The translations under genes and the position numbers were made by a program. A DNA stretch of 56,027 nucleotides from Novosphingobium sp. Rr 2-17. GTDB taxonomy: Bacteria > Pseudomonadota > Alphaproteobacteria > Sphingomonadales > Sphingomonadaceae. Under the pieces are notes generated by a model that made no database searches, had not been told where the DNA came from, and was given only the letters and a program-made list of their open reading frames with translations. Position 1 is the stretch's first letter. Each line of letters starts with the position of its first letter. Positions 12,334 through 22,072 of this stretch are shown here, in pieces. Location: positions 1-56,027 of the forward strand of contig NZ_AKFJ01000123.1 in the NCBI RefSeq assembly GCF_000272475.1, given 5' to 3'.

Positions 12334-12468
12334 CTATCCCACAGGTGGCTTTCTTGGTTGGCGCGCCGGTTTTCCGGCTGCAACTAGCAACTCGTTAATC
12401 TGTGATCGAATTTCGCAAACTTCAGCTTCTAGGGCTTTGATCCTACGTTCATGAGCGTCGCTGGTCAT
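12334..12468 (-). CDS. Small 44-residue helical protein (hypothetical)
   Basis: This reading frame encodes 44 residues starting MTSDAHERRIKALEAEVCEI. It is preceded by a near-perfect ribosome site (TAGGAGGACAAG) at the right distance from the ATG at 12468. The first 30 residues form a heptad-like amphipathic helix (LEAEV, IRSQINELL). The tail is basic and proline-rich (KPARQPRKPPVG). The layout recalls SlyX-type small coiled-coil proteins, but I do not recognise a family. It sits alone in the gap between nadK and the M20 genes. The strong ribosome site is the main argument that it is expressed. Confidence 0.5.
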   Translation of the reverse strand: MTSDAHERRIKALEAEVCEIRSQINELLVAAGKPARQPRKPPVG

Positions 12469-12802
12469 CTTGTCCTCCTACGGTACGGACAATAAACCAC
12501 ATTATGAAATGACTTTGAATCGCGAACGAGCGGGGCGGTCACTGCCATTCGTGTAGATGCTGCACAGGGAGGCCTCTAACTAAAATCTTCGTAAGGACCG
12601 AAATGCTTGCGCAGCACTTCATCCCATGTCCTGTGGGCCGCAAGCGATAGGGTAAGCGCCCGGCGGCGAATGCTTGGGGTGGAATTGCTCGGACGAGAAA
12701 TCGCGTATCGATCCTGCCGGTCGATCTCTGGTTCGCTGGATGAAAGGCGGACGGTGGGGGGGCACGTAAGGTTCCTTTAGCGTATAAAATGCATACGCAG
12801 GG
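12469..12802. other. Intergenic stretch with a possible decayed reading frame
   Basis: No gene can be supported here. On the minus strand, one frame from about 12760 down to the TAG at 12566-12568 is free of stops and reads protein-like at its end (AHRTWDEVLRKHFGPYEDFS). It joins an open frame from the other side only across a run of seven G at 12745-12752. Codon use is less GC-rich at third positions than in neighbouring genes. It may be a gene remnant or chance. Confidence 0.3.
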
Positions 12803-14425
12803 TCACCTCGCCGATTCGACGGACAAATCACCACCCGAAGCTTCGTAGTCCACGCCGAGCTGTTGGAGGTAAGTTTCGAACTTGTCGGGCTGGTAGTAGC
12901 GTTTCGCCATGGTGGGCCGCACTTGCGCCATCGTACGCGCATTGCGGTCGATCGCGGGCATGTCGGCAGGCGCGATGAGCGGGTCATAGGCCTGCTCCTT
13001 AAGCTGGACATCACGGAACCAGGCCTTGGCATCGGTTACCAATTCCGGCGTCGTGACGATGTCGAGAATGGTCAGGGCGACTGCCTTGGCGCCGGCGACC
13101 GTGCCCTTGTGCGCGATCGGCGTCGCCATAGCCATTGCTGCTGTAGAGTGATGGAAGATCACATTGGGGATATTGGCGGGATAGCCGATAGTGACGGTCG
13201 GCACGGTCCACATCACGTCGCCGATATCGTCCGAGCCGCCGAAGCTGGCATCACCACGCAGCTTGGGGGTGGAAAGCGGAGCTACTTTGTCCGGAAGCGG
13301 TTCCACTTTGAGGTGGTTTTTGGTCTGCACCGCTTTGGCGAAGGCTTGGTCAGCCGCCGACCACTGCGGCATGCCGACCGCCTGGATATTGGCGTAGAGC
13401 GCTTCTGCCAACGGCTTGTTGGCATAGTTGGGCGCAGCAAAGCCCAGCACCTTGCGCGTGACCGTGGTTCCGGTGGCCAACGCAGCGGCGTCGGCAACCT
13501 GATTGCCTGTCTGGTAGAGCTCGCGAAGCGAGGCGAAGTCTTTCTGGCGGAAATAGTACCAGCTACTCGCCTTATCGGGCACGACGTTGGGCTGGCCGCC
13601 ACCGTTGGTGATGACATTGTGCGAACGCTGGACGAGCGGCAAATGCTCGCGCCGGAAATTCCACATCACGTCCATCAGCTCGACCCCGTCGAGCGCGCTG
13701 CGGCCCTCCCAGGGCATCGCCGCCGAATGGGCAGTCTTGCCGTTGAAGGTGTACTCCACCGAGATCATGCCGGTGAGTCCCAGATCCCCCCACCCTGTGC
13801 CGAAGCCGGTGTTGACGTGGGCAAAGATCGAGGTGTCGACATCCTTGAATACGCCCGCGCGCACATAGTAGGCCTTGGTCGCCAGTAGTTCCTCGGCAAC
13901 ACCCGGCCACAGCATCAGCCGGCCCGGGATGCCGTGTTTGGTCATCACTTGCTTGGCGGCAATGGCAGCGGCGACCATCAGCGGCATGCCCGAATTGTGC
14001 CCTTCGCCATGGCCAGGCGCGCCTTCGGTCAGCGGCTTGATATCGGCCACGCCGGGTATCTGGGAGACGCCGAGCAGACCGTCGATGTCGCTGCCGAGCG
14101 CGATCTTGGGGCCGCCGGTGCCCCAGCTTGCAGTGAAGGCCGTGGGGACGCCGGCAATGCCCCGCTGGATCGTGAAGCCGTTCTTTTCAAGGATGGAGGT
14201 CAGGTACTCGCTGGTCTTTTGCTCCTGAAAGCCGGGTTCGCCGAAGCTGAAGATCTGGTCGACCATCACCTGAATCTGCTTGCGCTGCGCTTCCACGGCG
14301 GCGAGCACCTCCTGCTTTACCGCAGGGTCGGTTGCCGCAAGGGCAGGAGCCGGGACAAGCCCGGACAGGATCGTCGCGAGCGCGAAAGCACGCAACCTGC
14401 GCTTTGGGCTGATGGCACCCCTCAC
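12803..14425 (-). CDS. Exported M20-family amidohydrolase, AbgB-like (copy 2)
   Basis: This 540-residue metallo-amidohydrolase resembles AbgB, the aminobenzoyl-glutamate hydrolase subunit, and other M20D enzymes. It should cleave an amide or peptide bond in the periplasm. A signal peptide ends at PAPALA (about residue 30). Metal-site motifs are GHGEGHN (138-144), PGVAEELLATKAYY, and HHSTAAMAMATPIAHKG near the C-terminus. The position occupied by a ligand Cys in typical M20D motifs (HxCGH) is Glu. It starts with GTG overlapping the upstream paralogue's stop (GTGA) and is the last gene of a three-gene operon. Overall similarity to the upstream copy is high along the whole length. The true substrate is unknown. 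Confidence 0.88.
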   Translation of the reverse strand: MRGAISPKRRLRAFALATILSGLVPAPALAATDPAVKQEVLAAVEAQRKQIQVMVDQIFSFGEPGFQEQKTSEYLTSILEKNGFTIQRGIAGVPTAFTASWGTGGPKIALGSDIDGLLGVSQIPGVADIKPLTEGAPGHGEGHNSGMPLMVAAAIAAKQVMTKHGIPGRLMLWPGVAEELLATKAYYVRAGVFKDVDTSIFAHVNTGFGTGWGDLGLTGMISVEYTFNGKTAHSAAMPWEGRSALDGVELMDVMWNFRREHLPLVQRSHNVITNGGGQPNVVPDKASSWYYFRQKDFASLRELYQTGNQVADAAALATGTTVTRKVLGFAAPNYANKPLAEALYANIQAVGMPQWSAADQAFAKAVQTKNHLKVEPLPDKVAPLSTPKLRGDASFGGSDDIGDVMWTVPTVTIGYPANIPNVIFHHSTAAMAMATPIAHKGTVAGAKAVALTILDIVTTPELVTDAKAWFRDVQLKEQAYDPLIAPADMPAIDRNARTMAQVRPTMAKRYYQPDKFETYLQQLGVDYEASGGDLSVESAR

Positions 14426-16026
14426 TTCGACGGACCTTCGAGCATGGGATATTTAATCCCTAGCTGGTCCAGATACGTCGGATACTTGGCCGGGTTGTAA
14501 TAGTACTTCTCCATCTGCGGACGATAGAGTTGCATGTTGCGTTCGTTGAGCCAGATCGCCGGCACATCCTTGTCCGTCAGCACGGGAGCGTAAGTGTCGG
14601 TCTTGAGTTGGACATCGGTGAAGTAGGCCTTGGCCTCGGCGATCAACTTGGGGGTCGTGATCAGATCGAGCACGGTCATGGCCACGGCCTTGGCGCCAGC
14701 TTCCACGCCTTTGTGCGCGATCGGGGTGGCCATAGCGATGGCCGAAGTCGAGTTGTGGCCGATCATGTTGGGGATGTTCGAGGGAAAGCGGATAGTGATG
14801 GTCGGCACCGCCCACATGATATCGCCGATGTCGTCCGAACCGCCGCCCGTCGAGGGCTTGCGGCTCTCCGGCGTGGAGAGTTCGGTTACAGTGTCCTTGA
14901 GCGGTTCGATCTTGCGCTCGTTGTAAGTCTGAGCGGCCTTGGCGAACGCCTGGTCCTCGGCGCTCCACTTGGGCATTCCGACCGCTTTGATATTGGCGTA
15001 GGCGGCTTCGGCCAGGGGTTTGTTGCCGAAGTTGGGAGCAGCGTAGCCCAACGTCTGCTGAGTCATCGTAGTGCCCGTTGCCAGCGCGGCGGCCTTGGCG
15101 ATATCGTTTCCGGTTTCGTAAAGCTTGCGAATGTCAGAGAACGTGCGTTCGCGGAAATAGTACCAGATGCTGGCCTTGTCCGGGACGACATTCGGCTGGC
15201 CGCCACCATTGGTAATGATCATGTGCGATCGCTGGGTCAGTGGCAGGTGTTCGCGCCGGAAATTCCACGCAACGTCCATGATTTCCACCGCATCGAGCGC
15301 GCTACGCCCTTCCCAAGGCATCCCTGCCGAATGCGCCGTCTTGCCGTGGAAGGTGTATTCGACCGAGACCATGCCGTTGTTGCCCATCTCCCCATAGCCG
15401 GTCGAGAAGTCGGAGCTGACGTGGGTGAAGATCGAGGCATCGACGTCCTTGAACAAGCCGGCGCGCACGTAATACGCCTTTGTCGCCAGCAATTCCTCGG
15501 CAACGCCCGGCCAGAGCATCAGCCGCCCTTCGAGGCCGTGCTTCTGCATCACCTTTTTCGTTGCGATCGCCGCAGCCACCATCAGCGGCATTCCGGAGTT
15601 GTGCCCCTCCCCGTGGCCGGGCGCGCCTTCCACCATCGGCTTGAGATAGGGCACGCCCGGCATCTGCGAGACGCCGAGCACATCGTCGATGTCGCTACCC
15701 AAGGCGATCTTCGGCCCGCCCTTGCCCCAGGTTGCGGTGAATGCCGTGGGAATGCCCGCCACCCCCTTCGTCACGGTGAAGCCGTTCTTGGCAAGTATAC
15801 CCGTCAGGTATTCACTGGTCCTGACCTCCTGAAAGCCGGGCTCGGCATAGCTGAAAATCTGATCCACCATGACCTGGATCTGCTTGCGCTGCGCCTCCAC
15901 CTCGGCGGCGACTTCCGCCTTCAGCGCCGGTGGAGCTTCGGCGTGGGCGGGAGCGATGCCGGGGGGGCAAACCAGTGCGGCGGATGCCAGCGCGGCGGCC
16001 AGCGTCACGCGGGTTAAGCTCTTCAT
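14422..16026 (-). CDS. Exported M20-family amidohydrolase, AbgB-like (copy 1)
   Basis: This is a paralogue of the next gene, 534 residues from the ATG at 16026, which has the ribosome site AGGAGCC. A signal peptide is visible (MKSLTRVTLAAALASAALVC, ending near APAHA). It carries the same metal-site motifs (APGHGEGHNSG, WPGVAEELLA, IGHNSTSAIAMATPIAHKG), including Glu in place of the usual M20D cysteine. It lies 23 bp downstream of a TonB-dependent receptor. The pair could form a heterodimer, as AbgA and AbgB do. An exported dimer beside a receptor suggests hydrolysis of an imported acyl-amino acid or peptide. Confidence 0.88.
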   Translation of the reverse strand: MKSLTRVTLAAALASAALVCPPGIAPAHAEAPPALKAEVAAEVEAQRKQIQVMVDQIFSYAEPGFQEVRTSEYLTGILAKNGFTVTKGVAGIPTAFTATWGKGGPKIALGSDIDDVLGVSQMPGVPYLKPMVEGAPGHGEGHNSGMPLMVAAAIATKKVMQKHGLEGRLMLWPGVAEELLATKAYYVRAGLFKDVDASIFTHVSSDFSTGYGEMGNNGMVSVEYTFHGKTAHSAGMPWEGRSALDAVEIMDVAWNFRREHLPLTQRSHMIITNGGGQPNVVPDKASIWYYFRERTFSDIRKLYETGNDIAKAAALATGTTMTQQTLGYAAPNFGNKPLAEAAYANIKAVGMPKWSAEDQAFAKAAQTYNERKIEPLKDTVTELSTPESRKPSTGGGSDDIGDIMWAVPTITIRFPSNIPNMIGHNSTSAIAMATPIAHKGVEAGAKAVAMTVLDLITTPKLIAEAKAYFTDVQLKTDTYAPVLTDKDVPAIWLNERNMQLYRPQMEKYYYNPAKYPTYLDQLGIKYPMLEGPSK

Positions 16027-16049
16027 TGTCCGAGGCTCCTGTTGCAGGC

Positions 16050-18947
16050 TCAAAGTTCCACCTTCATCGACAGACGGAAAGTGCGTCCCACCACGTCGTA
16101 GCGGCTGCGATTGGTCTGGGCGTAGGCAGGTACGTTGTTGCCATCTGGGCCATTGCCGACGAGCACCGGGTCTTTGTTGAGGATGTTGTTGACGACGAAA
16201 GTAAGGCTGCCCTCACGCGCCATCACCGGAAATTTGAAGGCGATCGAAGCGTCGTAGTAAGTGGCGCCCTTGATGTCGTTATCGTTGATCGTGCGGTACT
16301 GCGGCGTGCTTGCAGGGCAATCGCTGGTGCATTCGATCCAATCGTTGCCGTACACCCCATCGGTGAAACCGCGCGCCACGACGTTGAGCGTCACGGGGCC
16401 GACGTCATAAAATGCGCTTAGTCGGTAGACCCAATTCGGCGTCGCGTAGGTGGTATTCGTCAGAACCCCCGCATAATCGATAGGATAGCTGACCCCATCA
16501 TCGACGATATTCTCGATATAATGGGTGATCTGCGCATTCAGGCGTAATTTGCCAGGGCCGACTTCATGGCTATAGCTTCCCTCAATGTCGAAGCCCTTGG
16601 TTTTCTGCGAGGCGAAGTTTATCGGTGAGAGGTCGATCGTGCTCAACGCCCCGCTGGAATCGTAGTGGATGTTGGCGCAGTACGACGTGACTTTCTGCTC
16701 GTAGCACAAGTCCACCGTCTGCTGCGCGGTGAGTGTGCCGATCGCGTCCTTGATCTTGATGGCGTAATAATCGAACGAGAGCGTGAAGCCCGGTAGAAAC
16801 GAAGGCGTCAACACTACGCCTGCCGTCCATCCGTCGGCCACTTCGGGCTTGAGGTCGCTGTTACCGAACGAGTTCTGAACGAACTGCTGCGAGCCGGTGA
16901 CGGGCGCGTCGGCATCGCTAGGGATGATGACCGAGTTGGTGCGCGCGGTGCCGGCGGCGTAGAGTTCTTCGAGGTTGGGTGCGCGGATATCGTGGCTGAG
17001 ATTGCCGCGCAGCCGCACGGAATCGATCGCCTGCCAGGTCGCCCCGACCTTCCAGGTGCCGACCCAGCCAGAGGTCGAGTAATGGGTGCCGCGCGCCGCC
17101 GCGTTCAAATCAAACCCGTCGAAAACGGGAATGTCGAGTTCGAGGAAGCCTTCGTAGACGTCGTACTTGCCTTGGTTGACGCGATAATTGCCGTAGAGCC
17201 AGCCCGAGTTGAACTGCTCGTCCACGCTGCCATTGATCTGCTCGCGCCGCCATTCGACGCCGGTAGCAAATGCGATGTTTCCAGCCGGAAGCGCAAAGGC
17301 GTCGCCCGAGATGGTGGCTGCGCCAACATCCTGCTTGATCGTTTGGTGGCGCACGGGCTGGTCGCCGTAGATATAGTCCAGCGCTTCCTGCGAGGGGCCG
17401 TCCGTGCCGAGCCGGTCGATTGGCACACAACCGTTGTCAGGATCGGTCAGGGTGGAACGGCATACGATCGATCCATCGCTGGCGTAGACGGCATCCTGCG
17501 CCAGCGACATGCGGGCGTTGTTCCAGGTGTTGACCAGCTTCTCGCGCGTCTTGGTCACGCCCTTTTGATAGTAGGCGTTCCATGAAAATGGCTTGTCGAA
17601 CAAGTCGAGCTTGCCCTTGGCGCCGCCGACAAAGCGAAAGACCTGGCGCGTATTCTCGCTGCCGGGAACCGGGTAACCGGCATTCGATGTGCCGATGGTA
17701 ATCGAGGACAGCCCTTGCGCCTGCATCGCCGCTGCGACGTCGGGGTATTGGCTGAGCAAATAGGCGTTGTCGGACTTGATGCTGACGCCGGTGCTGGGAG
17801 TCTGCTGATAGGAACTCTCGCTGTACGAGCGATTGTACGATCCTTGAACGAACACCTCGATTTCGTCAGTCAGCTCGTAGCCCAGCCGCTGAAAGACGCT
17901 TATCCGCTGGTCGCGTGGAACCAGAGTGTTCGTGCCTTCATGGCCCTCCAGCGTTTTTTCCCAATCGCCGCCGATCATCCACGAGCCGGAGACGTCGCCG
18001 TAGTTCAGTTGGCCGGTCTCTCCCTCGCCCAGGAAGTAGGTGCCTTTGAGAGGTCCACTGGTGATGAGCCCACCTGAGGTGTAAGTCGAAGGGCCGATAC
18101 CGCTGCCGACGTATCGCTCAGGTTCACCATTGCCTGCCTTGTAGTCGGGGTTGGTGATCTGGAAGTAACCACTATTGTTCCAATCGCGGTCGATGCCTTC
18201 CACTTTCTTCTGATCGAAATACGAAACGCTGGTGAGCGAATGCAGCCGCCCGTCCAGCGCGGTAAAACCCGCAGTGCCCGCGAAGCGATAGTTCAGCCCA
18301 TCGCCATACGTCGAAATGCCGACATCGGAAGACAGCTTCACCCCGGTATATTCGGTATCCAGGATGAAGTTGACGACGCCCCCCACCGCGTCCGAGCCGT
18401 AAGCGGCCGAAGCGCCCCCGGTGACGACTTCCACGCGCTTGACCAAGTCCTGAGGAATGGTGTTGATGTCGACAGTACCGCCTACGGTTGATGCGACCGA
18501 GCGCTGGCCATCCACCAGCACCAGCGTACGCCCAACGCCGAGGCCGCGCAGGCCGACCGAGTTGATACCCGCGCCCGCGTTGGAAAGTCCGCCCGACGCC
18601 GTGCCGGACGTCCCGCTGCCAGCAATCGCGGGCATCTGGTTGACGAAATCGGAGATGTTGGCGGGGGCTTGGGCCGCGATGTCCGCCTCGCTCAAAATCG
18701 CTACGGGCGTGGGTGCGTTGTAGCCGTTGCGCAAGATGCGCGAACCGGTAACGGTGATATCGCCGGAGGGGGTTTCCTGATCATCTTCGTCGGGAGTCGG
18801 TGCCTCCTGGGCCATGGTCGGCGAAATGCAAAAGAGCGATGGCGCCGATGCCAGCAGCAATGCGCGGGCGGCTTTCTTGCTCCAGCACAGCCGTGCGTGC
18901 GGCCTTTGATCACCCTCAGCGGTGCTCTTGTATGCGGCGCTGTACAT
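16050..18947 (-). CDS. TonB-dependent receptor (large, peptide/amide locus)
   Basis: This 965-residue outer membrane receptor has a leader ending near SPTMAQ, the segment GDITVTGSRILRNG and a plug domain (SDFVNQMPAIAGSG; GLRGLGVGRTLVLVDGQR; VEVVTGGASAAYGSDAVGGVVNFI). The C-terminal barrel ends in an aromatic/hydrophobic strand (FRLSMKVEL). The plug style matches the large receptors that sphingomonads and Caulobacter use for peptides, sugars or aromatics rather than siderophores. It heads an operon with two exported M20 hydrolases and is divergent from an exported zinc protease. I infer a peptide or N-acyl amino acid ligand. Confidence 0.92.
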   Translation of the reverse strand: MYSAAYKSTAEGDQRPHARLCWSKKAARALLLASAPSLFCISPTMAQEAPTPDEDDQETPSGDITVTGSRILRNGYNAPTPVAILSEADIAAQAPANISDFVNQMPAIAGSGTSGTASGGLSNAGAGINSVGLRGLGVGRTLVLVDGQRSVASTVGGTVDINTIPQDLVKRVEVVTGGASAAYGSDAVGGVVNFILDTEYTGVKLSSDVGISTYGDGLNYRFAGTAGFTALDGRLHSLTSVSYFDQKKVEGIDRDWNNSGYFQITNPDYKAGNGEPERYVGSGIGPSTYTSGGLITSGPLKGTYFLGEGETGQLNYGDVSGSWMIGGDWEKTLEGHEGTNTLVPRDQRISVFQRLGYELTDEIEVFVQGSYNRSYSESSYQQTPSTGVSIKSDNAYLLSQYPDVAAAMQAQGLSSITIGTSNAGYPVPGSENTRQVFRFVGGAKGKLDLFDKPFSWNAYYQKGVTKTREKLVNTWNNARMSLAQDAVYASDGSIVCRSTLTDPDNGCVPIDRLGTDGPSQEALDYIYGDQPVRHQTIKQDVGAATISGDAFALPAGNIAFATGVEWRREQINGSVDEQFNSGWLYGNYRVNQGKYDVYEGFLELDIPVFDGFDLNAAARGTHYSTSGWVGTWKVGATWQAIDSVRLRGNLSHDIRAPNLEELYAAGTARTNSVIIPSDADAPVTGSQQFVQNSFGNSDLKPEVADGWTAGVVLTPSFLPGFTLSFDYYAIKIKDAIGTLTAQQTVDLCYEQKVTSYCANIHYDSSGALSTIDLSPINFASQKTKGFDIEGSYSHEVGPGKLRLNAQITHYIENIVDDGVSYPIDYAGVLTNTTYATPNWVYRLSAFYDVGPVTLNVVARGFTDGVYGNDWIECTSDCPASTPQYRTINDNDIKGATYYDASIAFKFPVMAREGSLTFVVNNILNKDPVLVGNGPDGNNVPAYAQTNRSRYDVVGRTFRLSMKVEL

Positions 18948-19555
18948 AGCGATAAATTCCTCCGGCCTGAACCATGTCTGCCGCAGGCATCCCGTCCCAT
19001 GATAGGCAGGCGCGATTCCTCTCGTACCGGCGTAAGGCCGGTCAGCGGGTTCTATCCGCTGCTTTACGATCGTATCGAGCCCCTCCTCGCCGCAATTGCG
19101 AGGACCATGTGCCTGAAGGGCTCCGTTGCCCCGTGCTCCTTCAGTTCAGCGACAATCTTAGCGGGAAGCAGCCCGTTTGATCTCACGAAAGATTATTCAA
19201 TTGCGGCACGCCCTTGATAGATTCCTTCAAGGAATAGCTATTTCACGTAAAAAAGGTGCACGAGGCTTTCCTCAAGGGCGATTTTACCAACGGATCAAGG
19301 CGATATGATTCGGAAATGTGGCGCATCATGCCAATGTCCACTTCGAAGCCTTCGCACGCCGCGCAAGCAACGCTGAAATCCTGCGCAATCCTTTCCTGCG
19401 ACGCGCGATTCCATCACGCGCCCGCAGTGGCCGGGGCATAAGTTCGCGGATGTTGCACTGCGATATCTGCTAGTCTCCACCAGGTTTCACTCAGATCACA
19501 AGACCTAGTCAAAGCGCCCGTGGTTCGGGCAGTGCAGGAACAGGGGAATTTTCCG
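18948..19555. promoter_or_regulatory. Divergent regulatory region between TBDT and zinc protease
   Basis: About 600 bp separate the two divergent starts and no gene can be supported. The right half is A/T-rich (AAAGATTATTCAATT; TTTCACGTAAAAAAGG) and contains the 15-bp palindrome described separately. Both promoters and operator sites are expected here. Confidence 0.5.
19221..19235. promoter_or_regulatory. 15-bp palindrome, candidate operator
   Basis: ATTCCTTCAAGGAAT is a perfect 7-1-7 inverted repeat in the region between the divergent receptor operon and the zinc protease. Lrp/AsnC regulators bind degenerate 15-bp palindromes, and such a regulator is encoded at 22073. The link is inference. 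Confidence 0.35.
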
Positions 19556-22024
19556 ATGACGATCGCAGCCCGCAACAAATGCCTGGTCCGATACCTGCTC
19601 CTCGCAGCCTCGACGCTGTCGCTTCTTCCGGGATCGTATGTGCTCGCTGCACCGGTCCGGGTGGCTGGCTCGCTCGATGGCGCCTTGCTGCCGGTAGAGG
19701 CCGATACGCAGAGGGGCAAAGTAATGCTGGTTCTGCCTCCACCGGATGCGGACGGCGTTTCGGGCCGTTACTTGTTCACGCAGGCCATCAAGACCGGGCT
19801 AGGCTCGGCTGGTATCCGCATCGACCGGGGCATGCAGGGCGATACCAAGGTGCTCGCCTTTCGGCGTCTAGGTGGCAAAGTCGCGGTGGTCTTTGAAAAC
19901 CCGCGCTACCAAGCGACCGGGGACGCGAACGTGGCCAAAGGCGCGCACGCCAGCTTTCCGTTCAGCACCGTGGCCATGCTGGAAATCGTCGGAGACGCGC
20001 CCGATTCCGGCCCGGTCAAAGTCGATCTGACCCCCCTCCTCATGAGCGATGCCATGGACCTAGCGGGAGCTTTGGGAGCTGGTGCCAAAGGCTACAAGCT
20101 CTCCGAAAAGCTCAGCGCGGTCGATACCGGATCGATCAAGGTCTTCCCGCGCAACATCGAAATGGAGACGGTGCAGACCTTCGCCGCCGATACCGCCGGG
20201 CGCGAGTTGGATATCCTGGCCCCGGATGGCCGCGCCGTCAGCTTCACGGTCCACACTTCGCTAGTCGCATTGCCCGAACCCGGCTTCGTTCCCCGCCGGT
20301 TCGATGTCCGTTCAGGCACCCACGCCACCCAGGTTTACGACTTCGGCACCCCGCTCGGCTCGCCGATGCTGGTCGAATACGCCAACCGCTTTCGCCTGGA
20401 GAAGACGAACCCGGCAGCGGCCCGATCGCCCGTGAAGAAGCCGATCGTCTTCTACATTGACAGCGCCGCGCCCGAACCGATCCGCACCGCGCTCGCCGAT
20501 GGGGTGCGCTGGTGGGCCGACGCGTTCGACGCCGCCGGCTTCATCGACGCCTTCAAAGTCGAGACCCTGCCGCCCGGCGCCGACCCGCAGGACGTTCGCT
20601 ACAATATGGTCAACTGGACCGACCGGCAGAACCGCAGTTGGTCTTACGGTGGCGGCGTCATCGATCCGCGCACCGGCGAGATCATCAAGGGCAACGTGGT
20701 GCTGGGCGCACTGCGCGTTCGGCAGGATATCACCATCTTCGAAGGGCTCGTCGGCACCGGGCACAATAACAGCGGCGACCGCAACGATCCGGTACGAGCA
20801 GCGCTGGCGCGGATCAGCCAGCTCGGCGCGCACGAAGTCGGGCACTCGATCGGTTTCGTCCACAACTTCAAGGCCAGCCTGCAAGACCGCGCTTCGGTGA
20901 TGGACTACCCGGGCCCTAAGGTCGATATCGTCAATGGCGCGCTGGACTTGGGCGATGCTTACGCTTCGGGCATCGGCAAGTGGGATAAGTTCACCGTCGA
21001 TTGGCTCTACGGCCAACCCGCACCCGGAGTGGACCCGGACGCGGCAGCAGCAGCCAAGGCCGCGGCGGCGCAAAAGGCGGGGATGATCTACGGCACCGAC
21101 ATCGATGGCCGCGCTGCAGACCTTGCGGTGCCCGGCGTCAACATGTGGACAGAAGGTCAGGACACGCCCGCCGACCTTATGCATACATTGGAGGTCCGCC
21201 GCATCGCGCTGCGTAACTTCGGCCCGCGTGTGCTGCTGGCGGGAGAACCGCTGGCAGACCTGCGCCGCAAGTTCGTGCCGATCTGGCTGTTCCACCGCTA
21301 TTCGGTAGACGCCACCGGCAAACTCGTGGGCGGAGTTCGCTACGACTACGCCGTGGCGGGTGACGGCAAGCCTGCACCCAGCCCCGTCCCGGCATCAGAA
21401 CAGCTTGCTGCAATGGATGCCATGATCGAAACGCTGTCCGAGCGCGAACTGACGGTGCCCGCAGCGCTGTCGATGATGCTCTCGAATGGCACCAGTGCGC
21501 GCACCGATGTGGAGTCCGCGCCTGAGGTGTTTCTGGGCGCAGGGTCCGCCGTGTTCGACCCACTGGTAGCGGCGCAAGTATCCGCGCAAATCACGCTCGA
21601 CAGCTTGCTCGCGCCTGCTCGCCTGACGCGCCTGCACATCCAGCACGGCTACGATCCCGCGCAGCCAGGTGTCATGACGCTGCTGGACAAGCTCCGGTTG
21701 CCGATCGGTACGCATGACCACGCAGTTTCGCGTCGCATCGCACAAACAACGCTGTTGGCGATTGCGTCAGCCGCCCGCGACCCGGACACTCCCGCCGATA
21801 TCGCAGCAGTGCTCGACGGATTTCTTAAGGAGACGGCAATGGGTTTCGCCAAAGCCAAGCGAAATTCGGAGGACGGTTTGTGGCAAGCGTCGATCGCGAA
21901 CACACTTTCCGACCCCGAGCGTCTGAAAGCCGAAATCGATAAGCAAAGCCGCCCGAAACCCGACACTCCGGCGGGCATGCCGATCGGCGATACCGGGTGG
22001 TTCGACGACGCCTCGTCGAATTGA
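19556..22024 (+). CDS. Exported zinc-dependent metalloprotease (DUF5117/DUF4953 type)
   Basis: This 822-residue secreted protein has a signal peptide (MTIAARNKCL to GSYVLA). The start at 19556 follows a GGGGA ribosome site; the upstream in-frame start is weaker. The zinc site is the extended metzincin-like motif HEVGHSIGFVHN near residues 426-437, followed by VMDYPGPKV. The order of modules matches the family of large zinc metalloproteases with DUF5117/DUF5118-type N-terminal domains. It is divergent from the TBDT/M20 operon and followed by an AsnC-type regulator. It probably releases peptides that the receptor and M20 hydrolases then handle. Confidence 0.9.
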   Translation: MTIAARNKCLVRYLLLAASTLSLLPGSYVLAAPVRVAGSLDGALLPVEADTQRGKVMLVLPPPDADGVSGRYLFTQAIKTGLGSAGIRIDRGMQGDTKVLAFRRLGGKVAVVFENPRYQATGDANVAKGAHASFPFSTVAMLEIVGDAPDSGPVKVDLTPLLMSDAMDLAGALGAGAKGYKLSEKLSAVDTGSIKVFPRNIEMETVQTFAADTAGRELDILAPDGRAVSFTVHTSLVALPEPGFVPRRFDVRSGTHATQVYDFGTPLGSPMLVEYANRFRLEKTNPAAARSPVKKPIVFYIDSAAPEPIRTALADGVRWWADAFDAAGFIDAFKVETLPPGADPQDVRYNMVNWTDRQNRSWSYGGGVIDPRTGEIIKGNVVLGALRVRQDITIFEGLVGTGHNNSGDRNDPVRAALARISQLGAHEVGHSIGFVHNFKASLQDRASVMDYPGPKVDIVNGALDLGDAYASGIGKWDKFTVDWLYGQPAPGVDPDAAAAAKAAAAQKAGMIYGTDIDGRAADLAVPGVNMWTEGQDTPADLMHTLEVRRIALRNFGPRVLLAGEPLADLRRKFVPIWLFHRYSVDATGKLVGGVRYDYAVAGDGKPAPSPVPASEQLAAMDAMIETLSERELTVPAALSMMLSNGTSARTDVESAPEVFLGAGSAVFDPLVAAQVSAQITLDSLLAPARLTRLHIQHGYDPAQPGVMTLLDKLRLPIGTHDHAVSRRIAQTTLLAIASAARDPDTPADIAAVLDGFLKETAMGFAKAKRNSEDGLWQASIANTLSDPERLKAEIDKQSRPKPDTPAGMPIGDTGWFDDASSN

Positions 22025-22072
22025 TCCGCTATTCGCCCCCTTTCATTTGAAATTGCGGAGACTTTCGGCACT

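Noticed and set aside
12863..16017. Plus-strand open frames opposite the two M20 genes (341 and 495 codons)
   Set aside because: Both are mirror frames of strongly coding sequence. Their similarity to each other reflects the paralogy of the real genes on the other strand.
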